Shown in pieces: positions 36,438 through 44,923 of a stretch of 64,000 bases of DNA (within the stretch, counting starts at the first letter, position 1; every line of letters begins with the position of its first letter). This stretch comes from Bacillus gaemokensis (GTDB lineage: Bacteria > Bacillota > Bacilli > Bacillales > Bacillaceae_G). The position numbers and the translations under genes are program-made. Below the pieces are notes generated by a model. The model searched no databases. It worked only from the letters and a program-made list of their open reading frames with translations, and was not told the DNA's origin. The DNA lies in NCBI RefSeq assembly GCF_001590835.1, contig NZ_LTAQ01000001.1, positions 357,970 to 421,969 of the forward strand, written 5' to 3'.

Positions 36438-36989
36438 TTGAAACCATTATTATTAGATTTTCCAACATTATTTCAAACTGAGCGCTTGCAAGTACGCAAA
36501 CCATTTCCTGGTGACGGGACAGAGGTATATGAAGCTGTTCAAGCTTCTTTAGAAGATTTACAACCATGGATGCCAATTACATCCGAAACTGAAGAAAGTG
36601 CTGAAGAAATAGTTCGAGAAGCTCACGGGCAGTTTTTACTTCGTGAAACGTTAGCTTTTCACTTATACGATAAAGTATCTGGCACATTTATTGGAGCCCT
36701 GACTCTTCACCCAGAGAACTGGGATATTCCTAAGTTTTCGATTAGCTTCTGGTTACATAGTGCGTATACAAAACAAGGTTATATGACAGAAGCGATAAAA
36801 GGTGCTGTCCAGTTTACTTTTGATAAGCTTGGTGCTAGACGACTTGAAATTCGCTGCGATGCTACAAATGTAAATGCATCTGCCTTAGCAGAACGCCTTG
36901 AATTCATTTTAGAAGGTACACTTGAAAATGATTTTCTTGCGCCAGACGGCAGCTTACGCGACACACGCGTATATGCCAAAATTAATTAA
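36438..36989 (+). CDS. GNAT acetyltransferase, RimJ/RimL type
   Basis: A 183-residue N-acetyltransferase starting at TTG after AGGAGGG. The layout (TERLQVRKPFPGDGTEVYEAV, SFWLHSAYTKQGYMTEAIKGAVQFTFDKLGARRLEIRCDATNVNASALAERLEF) is that of the ribosomal-protein or broad-substrate RimJ/L branch. Substrate unknown. It is followed by a terminator shared with nudF. Confidence 0.85.
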   Translation: MKPLLLDFPTLFQTERLQVRKPFPGDGTEVYEAVQASLEDLQPWMPITSETEESAEEIVREAHGQFLLRETLAFHLYDKVSGTFIGALTLHPENWDIPKFSISFWLHSAYTKQGYMTEAIKGAVQFTFDKLGARRLEIRCDATNVNASALAERLEFILEGTLENDFLAPDGSLRDTRVYAKIN

Positions 36990-37017
36990 AACACTCGCCT
37001 TAGGCGAGTGTTTATTT
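36988..37017. terminator. terminator between GNAT gene and nudF
   Basis: ACACTCGCC-tta-GGCGAGTGT followed by TTATTTTT; its right side overlaps the nudF stop region. Confidence 0.85.
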
Positions 37018-37551
37018 TTGTAATTGCAAATATTGAACAGCGAACATCGTCTTTGCATCATGAATACGCTGATTTTGCATAAGCGAAATCGCTTCTTCTA
37101 ATGACACTTCCATTAATTCCACAAATTCATCTTCATCTAGCGCTGCCTTATGTTCTTTTTTCTTTAATCCAGTTGCTTTATATACATATAAAATCTCATC
37201 TGCAAAACCTGGTGATGTGTAAAAGGATGTGATGAACTCCATTTTGTCACATACATATCCTGTTTCTTCTTCTAATTCACGAACTGCTGTTATTTCTGGT
37301 TTTTCTCCAGGCTCTAATTTTCCGGCAGGGATTTCCACGATCTCTTTTTCTAGTGCTTTACGATACTGCTCTACAAGCACAATCTTGCCTTCATCTGTAA
37401 CAGCAATAATAGCAACTGCTCCCGGATGATTTACAATCTCACGTTTACTCATTTCTCCATTTGGTAATACTACTTCATCAACACGAACTTTAATAACTCT
37501 ACCATCAAAAATCGGTTCAGTTGCAACAGTTCTCTCTGCAAGATTACTCAC
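37012..37551 (-). CDS. nudF: ADP-ribose pyrophosphatase, Nudix family
   Basis: A 179-residue Nudix hydrolase that cleaves ADP-ribose to AMP and ribose-5-phosphate. The Nudix box runs from GKLEPGE to AVRELEEETGY with the expected glutamates, followed by FITSFYTSPGFADEILYVY. GTG 37551 follows GGGAG by about ten bases. Its place between spoIIM and mciZ/yqkF matches B. subtilis nudF (yqkG). Confidence 0.93.
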   Translation of the reverse strand: MSNLAERTVATEPIFDGRVIKVRVDEVVLPNGEMSKREIVNHPGAVAIIAVTDEGKIVLVEQYRKALEKEIVEIPAGKLEPGEKPEITAVRELEEETGYVCDKMEFITSFYTSPGFADEILYVYKATGLKKKEHKAALDEDEFVELMEVSLEEAISLMQNQRIHDAKTMFAVQYLQLQK

Positions 37552-37568
37552 AATACTTCATCTCCCTG

Positions 37569-37597
37569 TTCTATTTCCTAATCGTTCTTCATACATT
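37569..37597 (+). promoter_or_regulatory. sigma-E promoter of mciZ
   Basis: TTCTATT (37569-37575), 14 bases, CATACATT (37590-37597). The -10 is identical to that before spoIIM. mciZ is known to be sigma-E dependent. Confidence 0.7.
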
Positions 37598-37625
37598 TTA
37601 CCACACTGAAAGGAGCGTGATAAAA

Positions 37626-37754
37626 ATGAAAGTATATATTTTACCAAATCGTATCACGTTGGTCGGAAAGGCTTGGCAAATTCGGCACATGCTAAAACAA
37701 TATGGAAAAGATTACGAAACCGTACAAGAATGGATTACAGCAAACAAAAAATAA
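37626..37754 (+). CDS. mciZ: MciZ, mother-cell inhibitor of FtsZ, 42 residues
   Basis: A 42-residue protein with LVGKAWQIRHMLKQYGKDY, matching the conserved core of B. subtilis MciZ (LVGKAWEIR.KLKEYG), which caps FtsZ filaments and stops Z-ring formation in the mother cell. GAAAGGAGCGTG precedes the ATG. The gene lies beside nudF as in B. subtilis, and the sigma-E promoter supports the assignment. Confidence 0.9.
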   Translation: MKVYILPNRITLVGKAWQIRHMLKQYGKDYETVQEWITANKK

Positions 37755-37824
37755 ATTGAAACGTTAATCAGTGGGTGCTTTATCCCTCGCTCATTATTAG
37801 TCCTTACCAATCGGGATAAACGTT
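37744..37824. repeat. bcr-like repeat between mciZ and the aldo/keto reductase gene
   Basis: ATTGAAACGTTAATCAGTGG (from 37751) and TCGGGATAAACGTTTGT at the other end give an imperfect inverted arrangement like the ends of the dispersed B. cereus repeat. Confidence 0.45.
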
Positions 37825-37825
37825 T

Positions 37826-37876
37826 GTCAACCTCCTTCAGCTTTCGTACAATGAAAGAAAGCTAAAGGAGGTTGAC
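37826..37876. repeat. 20-bp inverted repeat enclosing the ribosome site of the aldo/keto reductase gene
   Basis: GTCAACCTCCTTCAGCTTTC (37826-37845) and GAAAGCTAAAGGAGGTTGAC (37857-37876) pair at 19 of 20 positions around an 11-base loop. The right arm contains AAGGAGG, the ribosome site of the gene starting at 37879, so a transcript beginning upstream would fold its ribosome site shut. Confidence 0.85.
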
Positions 37877-37878
37877 TT

Positions 37879-38793
37879 ATGAAAAAAAGAAAATTAGGAA
37901 ATTCAGATTTATATATTACTGAAATGGGACTCGGTTGTATGTCTCTTGGCACATCTGAAACCGAAGCTACACGTATTATTCATGAAGCAATTGATTTAGG
38001 TATTAATTTTTTTGATACAGCAGATTTATATAATTTTGGTCAAAATGAAGAATTTGTTGGAAAAGCTCTTCGTGGAAAACGGGACCAACTCATCCTCACA
38101 ACGAAAGTAGGAAACCGTTGGACAGAAGAAAAGAACGGTTGGTCTTGGGACCCTTCAAAAGCTTATATTAAGACTGCAGTAAAGGAAAGTTTACGCCGCC
38201 TGCAAACAGATTATATTGACCTATACCAACTACATGGTGGGACACTTGAAGATCCTATCGATGAAACGATTGAAGCATTTGAGGAATTAAAACAAGAAGG
38301 TGTCATTCGCCATTACGGTATTTCTTCTATTCGTCCAAATGTCATTCGTGAATATGCAAAGCGTTCTAGTATCGTTAGTGTACTAATGGAATATAGCCTA
38401 TTAAATCGTAGGCCAGAAGAATGGTTTTCACTGCTTCAGGAGCAGCAAATTAGTGTTATTGCTCGGGGACCACTCGCGAAAGGTTTGTTAACTGACAACA
38501 ATGAAAGAAAAATAGAAAAGGTGAAAGAAAAAGATTATCTTTCTTATTCCTATAACGAGTTAACAGAAACGCTAGCTACTGTAAAAGCAATTACAAAAGA
38601 ACGATCCTTAACTGAAACTGCTCTTGGGTATTGTTTGCATGATCCGGCTGTTGCAGCTATTATTCCTGGTGCTAGCTCGATCCAGCAGCTACGCGAAAAT
38701 GTACAAGCTAATAATCAATCTCCATTAACAACTGAAGAATATAAACAAATTCAAACAGCTGTTAAATCTGATACATATGCATTACATCGTTAA
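37879..38793 (+). CDS. yqkF: aldo/keto reductase (YqkF-like)
   Basis: A 304-residue NADPH-dependent oxidoreductase with the AKR pattern: GLGCMSLGTSE near the start, FFDTADLYNFGQNEE with the catalytic Asp and Tyr (about 47-52), LILTTKVG with the Lys and DLYQLHGG with the His. The C-terminal cofactor part has AIIPGASSIQQLRENV. Placement between mciZ and the yqkE-like gene region matches yqkF. Its ribosome site lies within a strong inverted repeat. Confidence 0.9.
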   Translation: MKKRKLGNSDLYITEMGLGCMSLGTSETEATRIIHEAIDLGINFFDTADLYNFGQNEEFVGKALRGKRDQLILTTKVGNRWTEEKNGWSWDPSKAYIKTAVKESLRRLQTDYIDLYQLHGGTLEDPIDETIEAFEELKQEGVIRHYGISSIRPNVIREYAKRSSIVSVLMEYSLLNRRPEEWFSLLQEQQISVIARGPLAKGLLTDNNERKIEKVKEKDYLSYSYNELTETLATVKAITKERSLTETALGYCLHDPAVAAIIPGASSIQQLRENVQANNQSPLTTEEYKQIQTAVKSDTYALHR

Positions 38794-38824
38794 AAAACGC
38801 TACCATTTTCGGTAGCGTTTTTTT
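38792..38824. terminator. bidirectional terminator between two aldo/keto reductase genes
   Basis: AAAAAACGCTACC-attttc-GGTAGCGTTTTTTT between convergent genes. Confidence 0.92.
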
Positions 38825-39650
38825 ACATCGTATCGTATTTATCAGGATTTGTGCCCACGTGTAGATTACGATCAAGTGTATCAATTTGCTTGATTTCATC
38901 TTCTGTTAATGCGAAATCAAAGATTGTAAAGTTCTCTTTAATACGAGATGGCGTAACTGATTTAGGTATTGTAACGATACCACTCTGAACATCCCAGCGT
39001 AAAATGATTTGTGCTGGTGTTTTACCGTATTTTTCAGCAAGTTCTTGAATAATTGGATGATGAAATACTTCGCCACCTCTCATTAATGGGCTCCATGCTT
39101 CCATTTGAATTTGTTTATTTTGACAAAAATCACGCAGTTCAAATTGTGCTAGCATTGGATGAAGTTCCACTTGGTTCACCATTGGTTTCACATTACAATT
39201 TTGCAACAACTGCTCTAAATGATGTTGATGAAAATTTGAAACACCAATTGCACGTACTTTTCCCTCTTCATATAATTTTTCTAAAGCACGATATGTATCT
39301 ATGTATTTCCCTCTGATCGGCCAGTGGATTAAATATAAATCTACATAATCCATTTGTAATCTCTGTAGACTTTTTTCAAACGCTTGCAGTGTCGTTTCAT
39401 AACCTTGATCGTCATTCCATACTTTGGTCGTAATAAATAATTCTTCACGTGCAATACCTGATTTACGAATCGCTTCTCCGACACCGCTTTCATTTTCATA
39501 TACAGTCGCTGTATCAATAGAACGATATCCAACTTCTAAAGCTGTTTTTATCGCTTGCTTTACTTCTTCTCCTTCTTTTGCTTTATATACACCTAAACCA
39601 AGCATCGGCATTGTCACGCCATTATGAAGTGTAGTTGTTGGAATATACAT
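38823..39650 (-). CDS. aldo/keto reductase, AKR5-like (YtbE/YvgN type)
   Basis: A 275-residue AKR. Landmarks are MPMLGLGVYKAKEGEEV, GYRSIDTATVYENESGVG with the catalytic Asp and Tyr, LFITTKVWNDDQGY with Lys, YVDLYLIHWP with His and IVTIPKSVTPSRIKENF for NADPH binding. Likely a broad-range aldehyde or methylglyoxal reductase like YvgN and YtbE. ATG 39650 follows GAAGGAGGAACC; the upstream in-frame extension is not supported. It is not closely related to the convergent YqkF-like gene. Confidence 0.9.
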   Translation of the reverse strand: MYIPTTTLHNGVTMPMLGLGVYKAKEGEEVKQAIKTALEVGYRSIDTATVYENESGVGEAIRKSGIAREELFITTKVWNDDQGYETTLQAFEKSLQRLQMDYVDLYLIHWPIRGKYIDTYRALEKLYEEGKVRAIGVSNFHQHHLEQLLQNCNVKPMVNQVELHPMLAQFELRDFCQNKQIQMEAWSPLMRGGEVFHHPIIQELAEKYGKTPAQIILRWDVQSGIVTIPKSVTPSRIKENFTIFDFALTEDEIKQIDTLDRNLHVGTNPDKYDTM

Positions 39651-39799
39651 GATGGTTCCTCCTTCTTCTCTCCCCAAAATTCTATAAAAAGATGTCACTA
39701 TTTTTATAACTGTCACTTTATTTGAACAAGATTTACGAAAAAAGTCAAAAAATATATACAGTTTACATAATAATTTTATAAAAATGAGACCGTTTCATC

Positions 39800-40303
39800 T
39801 TATAGCTTCTGTAAAAATTCCTCTAATTCAGCTGAAGTTTTGAAAATAACAATGTTTTTCTCAGCAGATATAGCTTGCAATTTCCCCAAAATAACAGGCC
39901 GTTTCACTTTTGGATACGTCCATACCCATTTCAAAAATTCAAAGTCTAGTTGTTCATTGCATCCTTCTCCCATATCTGGACGCGTTTTGTTATGATATTG
40001 TACTCTCCTTTTTATTACGCGATATAGGCATTGTATTCTTGGTAAATCAATGAAAATGATTGTATCAGCTGCCTCTAATCGTATATCCATTGTAAAACCA
40101 TAATTCCCATCTATAATCCAAGAGTCTTGTGTCACTAACTCTCTTTGCACTTGTATCTGTTCTTCATGACTTGTTAGCACCCAATCTTTTTTCCAATAGA
40201 GCGCATCAAGGTGATATACAGGTAGTTGTAAGACTTCTCCTAATCGCTGTGAAAAAGTTGATTTTCCAGCTCCCCCAGAACCAATAATCATTATTTTTTT
40301 CAT
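39800..40303 (-). CDS. P-loop kinase-like protein (topology-modulation/FlaR-like)
   Basis: A 167-residue nucleotide-binding protein of the adenylate-kinase-like group often annotated as DNA topology modulation protein. P-loop GSGGAGKSTFSQRLG near the start, then VYHLDALYWKKDWV, DGNYGFTMDIRLEAADTIIFIDLPR and RRVQYHNKTRPDMGEGC. ATG 40303 follows GGGGGGAGCAGCG. The real substrate is unknown; the family name is historical. Confidence 0.8.
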   Translation of the reverse strand: MKKIMIIGSGGAGKSTFSQRLGEVLQLPVYHLDALYWKKDWVLTSHEEQIQVQRELVTQDSWIIDGNYGFTMDIRLEAADTIIFIDLPRIQCLYRVIKRRVQYHNKTRPDMGEGCNEQLDFEFLKWVWTYPKVKRPVILGKLQAISAEKNIVIFKTSAELEEFLQKL

Positions 40304-40322
40304 CGCTGCTCCCCCCATACCA

Positions 40323-40356
40323 AAAATAACGCAAGCTTACTCGCTTGCGTTATTTT
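40323..40356. terminator. terminator at the end of the GrpB-like gene
   Basis: AAAATAACGCAAGC-ttactc-GCTTGCGTTATTTT, 14-bp perfect stem, symmetric tails; the GrpB-like gene stop is in its loop. Confidence 0.85.
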
Positions 40357-40861
40357 CTCTCCACTCAAGTGCCTTTTTATCAATATTACGTACAAAGTCA
40401 GTTTTCCCTTCTGTATATTGACCTCCATCATATGTATACTTTTCTGCTAAATCTTTTTTTAATGCCGTATATGCCTCCGCTTCTTCACAATGCGCCATCA
40501 TATAATCACGAAACGCTAAATGACGTGTAATTTCTGGATTTCCCGTTTCAAATACATGTAAATGATATGCTCGTTTTTCTTCCGTTCCATGAATAAAAAA
40601 TCGACGACCCGAAATGCCATTTTCCCCTTTGACAATATAACCAAGTTTTTCTAAAATCTCGTTCCAATTATCTACTTGCTCAATATCTCCTACCTCCATA
40701 ATCATATCAACAATTGGCTTTGCTGCTAGCCCCGGTACTGATGTACTACCAATGTGATGCACTTTCACAGCTTCTGGCATCGATGCTTTTAACCTCTGTG
40801 ATTCTAATTGAAATTTCTCACTCCAATGGTTTTCATAAGGAACAACTACAATCTTTCTCAT
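40337..40861 (-). CDS. GrpB/UPF0157 family nucleotidyltransferase-like protein
   Basis: A 174-residue protein of the GrpB domain family (minimal nucleotidyltransferase fold): VVPYENHWSEKFQLESQRL, the core VHHIGSTSVPGLAAKPIVDM and HLHVFETGNPEITRHLAFRDYM. ATG 40861 is chosen with GGGGAGTTGGG upstream; a 34-codon longer frame has no signal and would overlap a terminator. No substrate is known. Confidence 0.85.
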   Translation of the reverse strand: MRKIVVVPYENHWSEKFQLESQRLKASMPEAVKVHHIGSTSVPGLAAKPIVDMIMEVGDIEQVDNWNEILEKLGYIVKGENGISGRRFFIHGTEEKRAYHLHVFETGNPEITRHLAFRDYMMAHCEEAEAYTALKKDLAEKYTYDGGQYTEGKTDFVRNIDKKALEWRENNASE

Positions 40862-40890
40862 CCCAACTCCCCTTTTCTCATCAAGTCGTA

Positions 40891-40925
40891 AAAAAATCAT
40901 CAGGACAATTGTCCTGATGATTTTT
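40891..40925. terminator. bidirectional terminator downstream of the DUF3886 gene
   Basis: AAAAAATCATCAGGAC-aatt-GTCCTGATGATTTTT; perfect stem, lying between the DUF3886 gene and the GrpB-like gene on the same strand. Confidence 0.9.
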
Positions 40926-40928
40926 ACA

Positions 40929-41192
40929 TTATTTAAAGTCTTTCCAAGTGAGACTACTTTCACTTAATAGCTCTTCAAATGATTTATTTTTTTCACGTTC
41001 TCTTTGCTCTTTACGCTTTCTTTCTTGTTCTTCTATTTCCTTTTGCTCTGCTCTTACTTGTAATTCTTTCTTCTTACTTTTTAATTGATCCATTAACGAT
41101 CTATTCAATTGATCTCCAATTGTAATGGAATCATTTTCTGATTGATTCATTTGTGTTTGTCTTTGCACTTGTCTTTGTTTCTTTTTCTTCAT
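40929..41192 (-). CDS. yqkE: DUF3886 protein (YqkE-like)
   Basis: An 87-residue highly charged protein that is predicted to be mostly coiled coil: QLKSKKKELQVRAEQKEIEEQERKRKEQ, then the conserved end FEELLSESSLTWKDFK. This matches YqkE of B. subtilis, whose gene lies next to yqkF. ATG 41192 follows AAGGTGAGTAGT. Function unknown. Confidence 0.82.
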   Translation of the reverse strand: MKKKKQRQVQRQTQMNQSENDSITIGDQLNRSLMDQLKSKKKELQVRAEQKEIEEQERKRKEQREREKNKSFEELLSESSLTWKDFK

Positions 41193-41423
41193 ACTACTCA
41201 CCTTTTACTTTTTTCTCCATTATAGGTGAAATGAATGACTCTCGACAATAAAAAAGGGAATTCACTCTCTTTTTTTCTATTATTTATATTTTGTAAAGAT
41301 GTAAAGAAAAAATAAAATTTTATTAATTTTTATAATAAAGAGATTTTTACGTAGAAATAACTCTCTCAATCTATTAAAATTATGTCGTATGATGTCAGAT
41401 TATAAAAAAGGGAGAGAAAACAC

Positions 41424-43013
41424 ATGTGGAAAAAAGCTATTCCTATTGCTCTAGCGTTAAGTACAATTACTTTTTCAAACGTATTTGCTGCACCTCCATC
41501 TCAAATACCTACAGAACAAAATCGTTACATAGACGTACAAATGCTTGGCATTAACGATTTTCATGGTCAACTAGATACCGTGAAGAAAATTAATAACAAA
41601 GAAGCAGGCGGTGCTGAATATTTAGCTACCTATTTACGCGATCGCGAAAAACAAAATCCAAATACATTAAAGGTCCACGCTGGTGATATTGTCGGAGCAA
41701 GTCCTCCAGTTTCAGCACTACTACAAGACGAACCAACAATTGAATTTTTAAATGATCTAAAGTTTGATGTTGGAACCATTGGAAATCATGAATTTGACGA
41801 AGGCATCAACGAAATGAATCGCCTTATTTATGGGGGATATCATGAAAAAACAGGGAATTTTAAAGGAGCAAGCTTCCCTTACGTCGCTGCCAATTTTTAC
41901 AATAAATCAACTGGCCGCTTATTTTTACCACCATTCACTGTAAAAATGGTAGAAGGAGTCCCTGTCGGCTTTATCGGGGTTGTAACAACAGATACACCTA
42001 ATGTCGTTATGCCTACTATGCTTAAAAATGTACAAATTACAGATGAAGTGGAGGCTGTTAATAAATCTGTAAAACAACTGAAACGACTCGGTGTCAAATC
42101 TATCGTTGTTCTTGCACATGTCGGCGGTACAACCGATGATACCGGGGTAACAAATGGGGATCTCGTTCGCTTAGCAAATGAGACTGATCCAGAAGTCGAT
42201 GTCATTTTTGGCGGGCATAGTCATACTTTTGTAAATGGAACTGTTAATAACAAACTTGTCGTACAAGCGAATTCTTACGGAATGGCTTTTGCTGATGTTG
42301 ATGTGAAAATCGACCGTAAAACAAAAGATATTATTGAGAAAAAAGCAGAAGTTGTTACAACCTACCATGAAGGAATAGAGCCTGACCAACAAGTGAAAAA
42401 GAAAATGGATCAATATAAAGAAAAAATCGCACCTCTTGTAAATCAGATTGTTGGAAAATCTACTGCTCCAATAGATCGTAAACAAAATGCAGCTGGTGAA
42501 TCCACTCTTGGAAATTTAGTTGCCGACGCTCAGCGTACAACGATGCAAGCGCAAATTGCCCTTATGAATCCTGGTGGTATTCGAAATGACTTAGATACTG
42601 GTGATATTACATGGGGAGAGTTATACGGAATTCAACCATTCGGAAATCAATTAATCAAAGTCAATTTAACTGGTCAAGACATTCGTGACATTTTAAATCA
42701 ACAATGGCAAAAAGATAAAACAAGAATGCTTCAAATCTCAGGTATTCAGTACACTTGGGATTCCAATAAACCAGATGGTGAAAAAGTTACAAATATTCAT
42801 TTAACAAGCGGAGAAGAACTAGTTGCATCTAAAACCTACACCGTTGTTGCGAATGCTTTCCTAGCTTCAGGTGGCGATGGATTTGTATCCTTTAGAAATG
42901 GTAAAGATGCTGAAACAGGCCCAAATGATTTTGAAGCGTTACTTGATTATGTAAAACAAGCAAAAGAACCGATTCAACCAATCATTGATGGGCGAATTCA
43001 AAAAATCAATTAA
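41424..43013 (+). CDS. secreted 5'-nucleotidase / UDP-sugar hydrolase family
   Basis: A 529-residue exported enzyme with a signal peptide (WKKAIPIALALSTITFSNVFA). The metallophosphatase domain has LGINDFHGQLD (about 41-51), HAGDIVGASPP, GNHEFDEG and VIFGGHSHTF; the C-terminal 5'-nucleotidase substrate domain has GNLVADAQRTTMQAQIALMNPGGIRNDL and QPFGNQLIKVNLTGQDI. No LPXTG or membrane anchor, so it is released. Likely removes phosphate from extracellular nucleotides. AAAGGGAGAG precedes the ATG. Could also be named YfkN-like. Confidence 0.92.
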   Translation: MWKKAIPIALALSTITFSNVFAAPPSQIPTEQNRYIDVQMLGINDFHGQLDTVKKINNKEAGGAEYLATYLRDREKQNPNTLKVHAGDIVGASPPVSALLQDEPTIEFLNDLKFDVGTIGNHEFDEGINEMNRLIYGGYHEKTGNFKGASFPYVAANFYNKSTGRLFLPPFTVKMVEGVPVGFIGVVTTDTPNVVMPTMLKNVQITDEVEAVNKSVKQLKRLGVKSIVVLAHVGGTTDDTGVTNGDLVRLANETDPEVDVIFGGHSHTFVNGTVNNKLVVQANSYGMAFADVDVKIDRKTKDIIEKKAEVVTTYHEGIEPDQQVKKKMDQYKEKIAPLVNQIVGKSTAPIDRKQNAAGESTLGNLVADAQRTTMQAQIALMNPGGIRNDLDTGDITWGELYGIQPFGNQLIKVNLTGQDIRDILNQQWQKDKTRMLQISGIQYTWDSNKPDGEKVTNIHLTSGEELVASKTYTVVANAFLASGGDGFVSFRNGKDAETGPNDFEALLDYVKQAKEPIQPIIDGRIQKIN

Positions 43014-43070
43014 CCTTTTGCATCATAATAAGGATAATCCCAACCAAAACATAACATGTTTCATCTAATA

Positions 43071-43101
43071 AAAGAGAGGAGTCTATATCACTTCTCTCTT
43101 T
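43071..43101. terminator. terminator between nucleotidase and DNA-binding protein genes
   Basis: AAAGAGAG and CTCTCTTT around a 15-base loop, between convergent genes; stem is short. Confidence 0.55.
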
Positions 43102-43576
43102 CATTTTGTTCCAATTCATCAACTTCTTTGTATCTTTGCAAAAATTCTTTTAACGCTTCTTCTACAATTTTAGATTTTTGAATCCCTGTCGTACCAGCTA
43201 CAACGTCTAATCCTTCTAAAATCTCCGTACATATAGAAAAAGTACGCTTTTTCTTTTCACTATTTTTGAAGTTTTTTGTAACAATAATACGCTCCTCACG
43301 TTTCCGCAACAATTCATAAATACTTTGCAATTGTTCATAAATCAAAACTTGGTAATCCGTTTTTACAGATTGAAGTGCAGTAGCTTCTTGAAAATATAAA
43401 TGACGAGGTTCTTCTCCCTCTCCAATGAATATTCGTTTCTTTTGTTCACCATCATATTCATATCCAAGCACCCTTAGCTTTTTCGACAATGTATACGGGC
43501 TTATCTCGAGGCGCTTTGCAATAATCGCAAGTGGTTCACGTTTGTTTAAGCGATCTATAATTTCTCCAATCGTCAC
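43088..43576 (-). CDS. DNA-binding protein with HTH and ribbon-helix-helix segments
   Basis: A 162-residue protein with two apparent DNA-binding parts. The first 40 residues read GEIIDRLNKREPLAIIAKRLEISPYTLSKKLRVLGYEYD, a helix-turn-helix. The last 55 read KKRTFSICTEILEGLDVVAGTTGIQKSKIVEEALKEFLQRYKE, a CopG/Arc-like ribbon-helix-helix. Between them is a coiled region. I do not know a characterised homologue; similar plasmid-encoded proteins occur in the B. cereus group. Target unknown. Confidence 0.7.
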   Translation of the reverse strand: MTIGEIIDRLNKREPLAIIAKRLEISPYTLSKKLRVLGYEYDGEQKKRIFIGEGEEPRHLYFQEATALQSVKTDYQVLIYEQLQSIYELLRKREERIIVTKNFKNSEKKKRTFSICTEILEGLDVVAGTTGIQKSKIVEEALKEFLQRYKEVDELEQNEREK

Positions 43577-43708
43577 TTCCGTCCTCCTCTCCCAAGCGCG
43601 TATAGTTGAAAGAAAGTTGGCATGTTATGATACAATATTTTTTTAACAGTATATGCAAAATTGATAGCCTGTGCGATACATATCATTTCAAAAGAGGAGG
43701 TTTTTTAT

Positions 43709-44710
43709 ATGCTTTTTCGTAGCCATACCCCACCATTTTACAATGAAAGAAAAAAACTAACCCCCACAAGTGTCGCTACGATAGAAAGCGTTGTAATTAA
43801 TAAATGTAAACACTCTTTACTTATACGTGGTCAAGATATAGATCAACCTATTTTATTATGTTGTCATGGCGGCCCTGGTATGGCACAAATTGGATTTATT
43901 CGTCATTTTCAAGAAACGTTAGAAAAGCACTTTATTGTCGTTAATTGGGATCAGCGCGGCGCAGGAAAATCCTTTTCATGGCGAGATATAAACAAATCCT
44001 TTACAATCGAAGAATTTGTTTTAGATACACTTGAAATCATTCAGTATCTTCTTTCTCGCTTTAAAAAACAAAAATTATTTTTTGCTGGGCATTCATGGGG
44101 AAGTATTATTGGGTTACAAATTGCACATAAATATCCCAAGTACCTTGAAGCTTATATTGGAATTGGTCAAATTGTACACATGAAACAAAACGAAGAGTTA
44201 CTGTATCAACATTTAATTCATTCTGCTAAAAAACATGGACACGAGCAAGCTTTAACATCTCTTACAAAACTAGGTAAACCTCCTTTTTTAGACATGCGGC
44301 GTCTTATTATTCAAAGAAGATGGCTTGGTACATTTGGAGGAGCAGTTCAAAACGGGTCATCCTTTTCTTTTATTCGAAAAGGATTACTTTCTCCAGAATA
44401 TACGTGGATAGATTGGTTAAAATTCCTCGCAGGAAATATGAAAGCTGGAGCATTATGGGAAGAAATGCTTACTATAGATTTCTTTTCTACTATTTCAAAA
44501 CTCTCCGTACCTGTTTATTTTTGTTCTGGGCGTTTTGATTATCAAACACCTTATGCGCTTGTTCAGCAGTATTGTGATATGGTTCAAGCACCAATCAAAA
44601 AAATGATTTGGTTTCCAAACTCCGCCCATTCACCAAATTTAGAAGAACCCGAGCTGTTTGCGAGGTCTTTATGCTCTATTAAACAAGAGTTATCTTTTCC
44701 ACACGGATAA
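43709..44710 (+). CDS. alpha/beta hydrolase (prolyl-aminopeptidase-like)
   Basis: A 333-residue hydrolase. The oxyanion segment is CHGGPGMAQIGF, followed by NWDQRGAGKSFSW, the nucleophile elbow FAGHSWGSIIG (Ser), the acid in FCSGRFDYQTPY (Asp) and the histidine in PNSAHSPNLEEP. The HGGPG/DQRGAGKS pattern is that of the proline iminopeptidase branch. ATG 43709 follows AGAGGAGG. Substrate unknown. Confidence 0.85.
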   Translation: MLFRSHTPPFYNERKKLTPTSVATIESVVINKCKHSLLIRGQDIDQPILLCCHGGPGMAQIGFIRHFQETLEKHFIVVNWDQRGAGKSFSWRDINKSFTIEEFVLDTLEIIQYLLSRFKKQKLFFAGHSWGSIIGLQIAHKYPKYLEAYIGIGQIVHMKQNEELLYQHLIHSAKKHGHEQALTSLTKLGKPPFLDMRRLIIQRRWLGTFGGAVQNGSSFSFIRKGLLSPEYTWIDWLKFLAGNMKAGALWEEMLTIDFFSTISKLSVPVYFCSGRFDYQTPYALVQQYCDMVQAPIKKMIWFPNSAHSPNLEEPELFARSLCSIKQELSFPHG

Positions 44711-44766
44711 CAAATCTTATCCCTTTTACATTTTACAGAAAACATTTTATAATGATATGTCACAAC

Positions 44767-44803
44767 TTTGATCAGTAGGGTTCTTTACCACTCACTGATC
44801 TTG
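44767..44803. repeat. short inverted repeat, possible bcr remnant
   Basis: GATCAGT (44771-44777) and ACTGATC (44794-44800) flank a 16-base loop in the leader of the YuiF-like gene. It resembles the ATCAGTGG arm of the dispersed repeats, but is short. Confidence 0.35.
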
Positions 44804-44923
44804 CTTTTACGAACTGGCAATTCCCCATCCAACCTCTTTACTTTCAGTTCATTTTGAGGCGAGGTATTGCCGGCCTTACATAACAAAATTCACAGAATAA
44901 AAATCAGGGAGATTACATTTATT

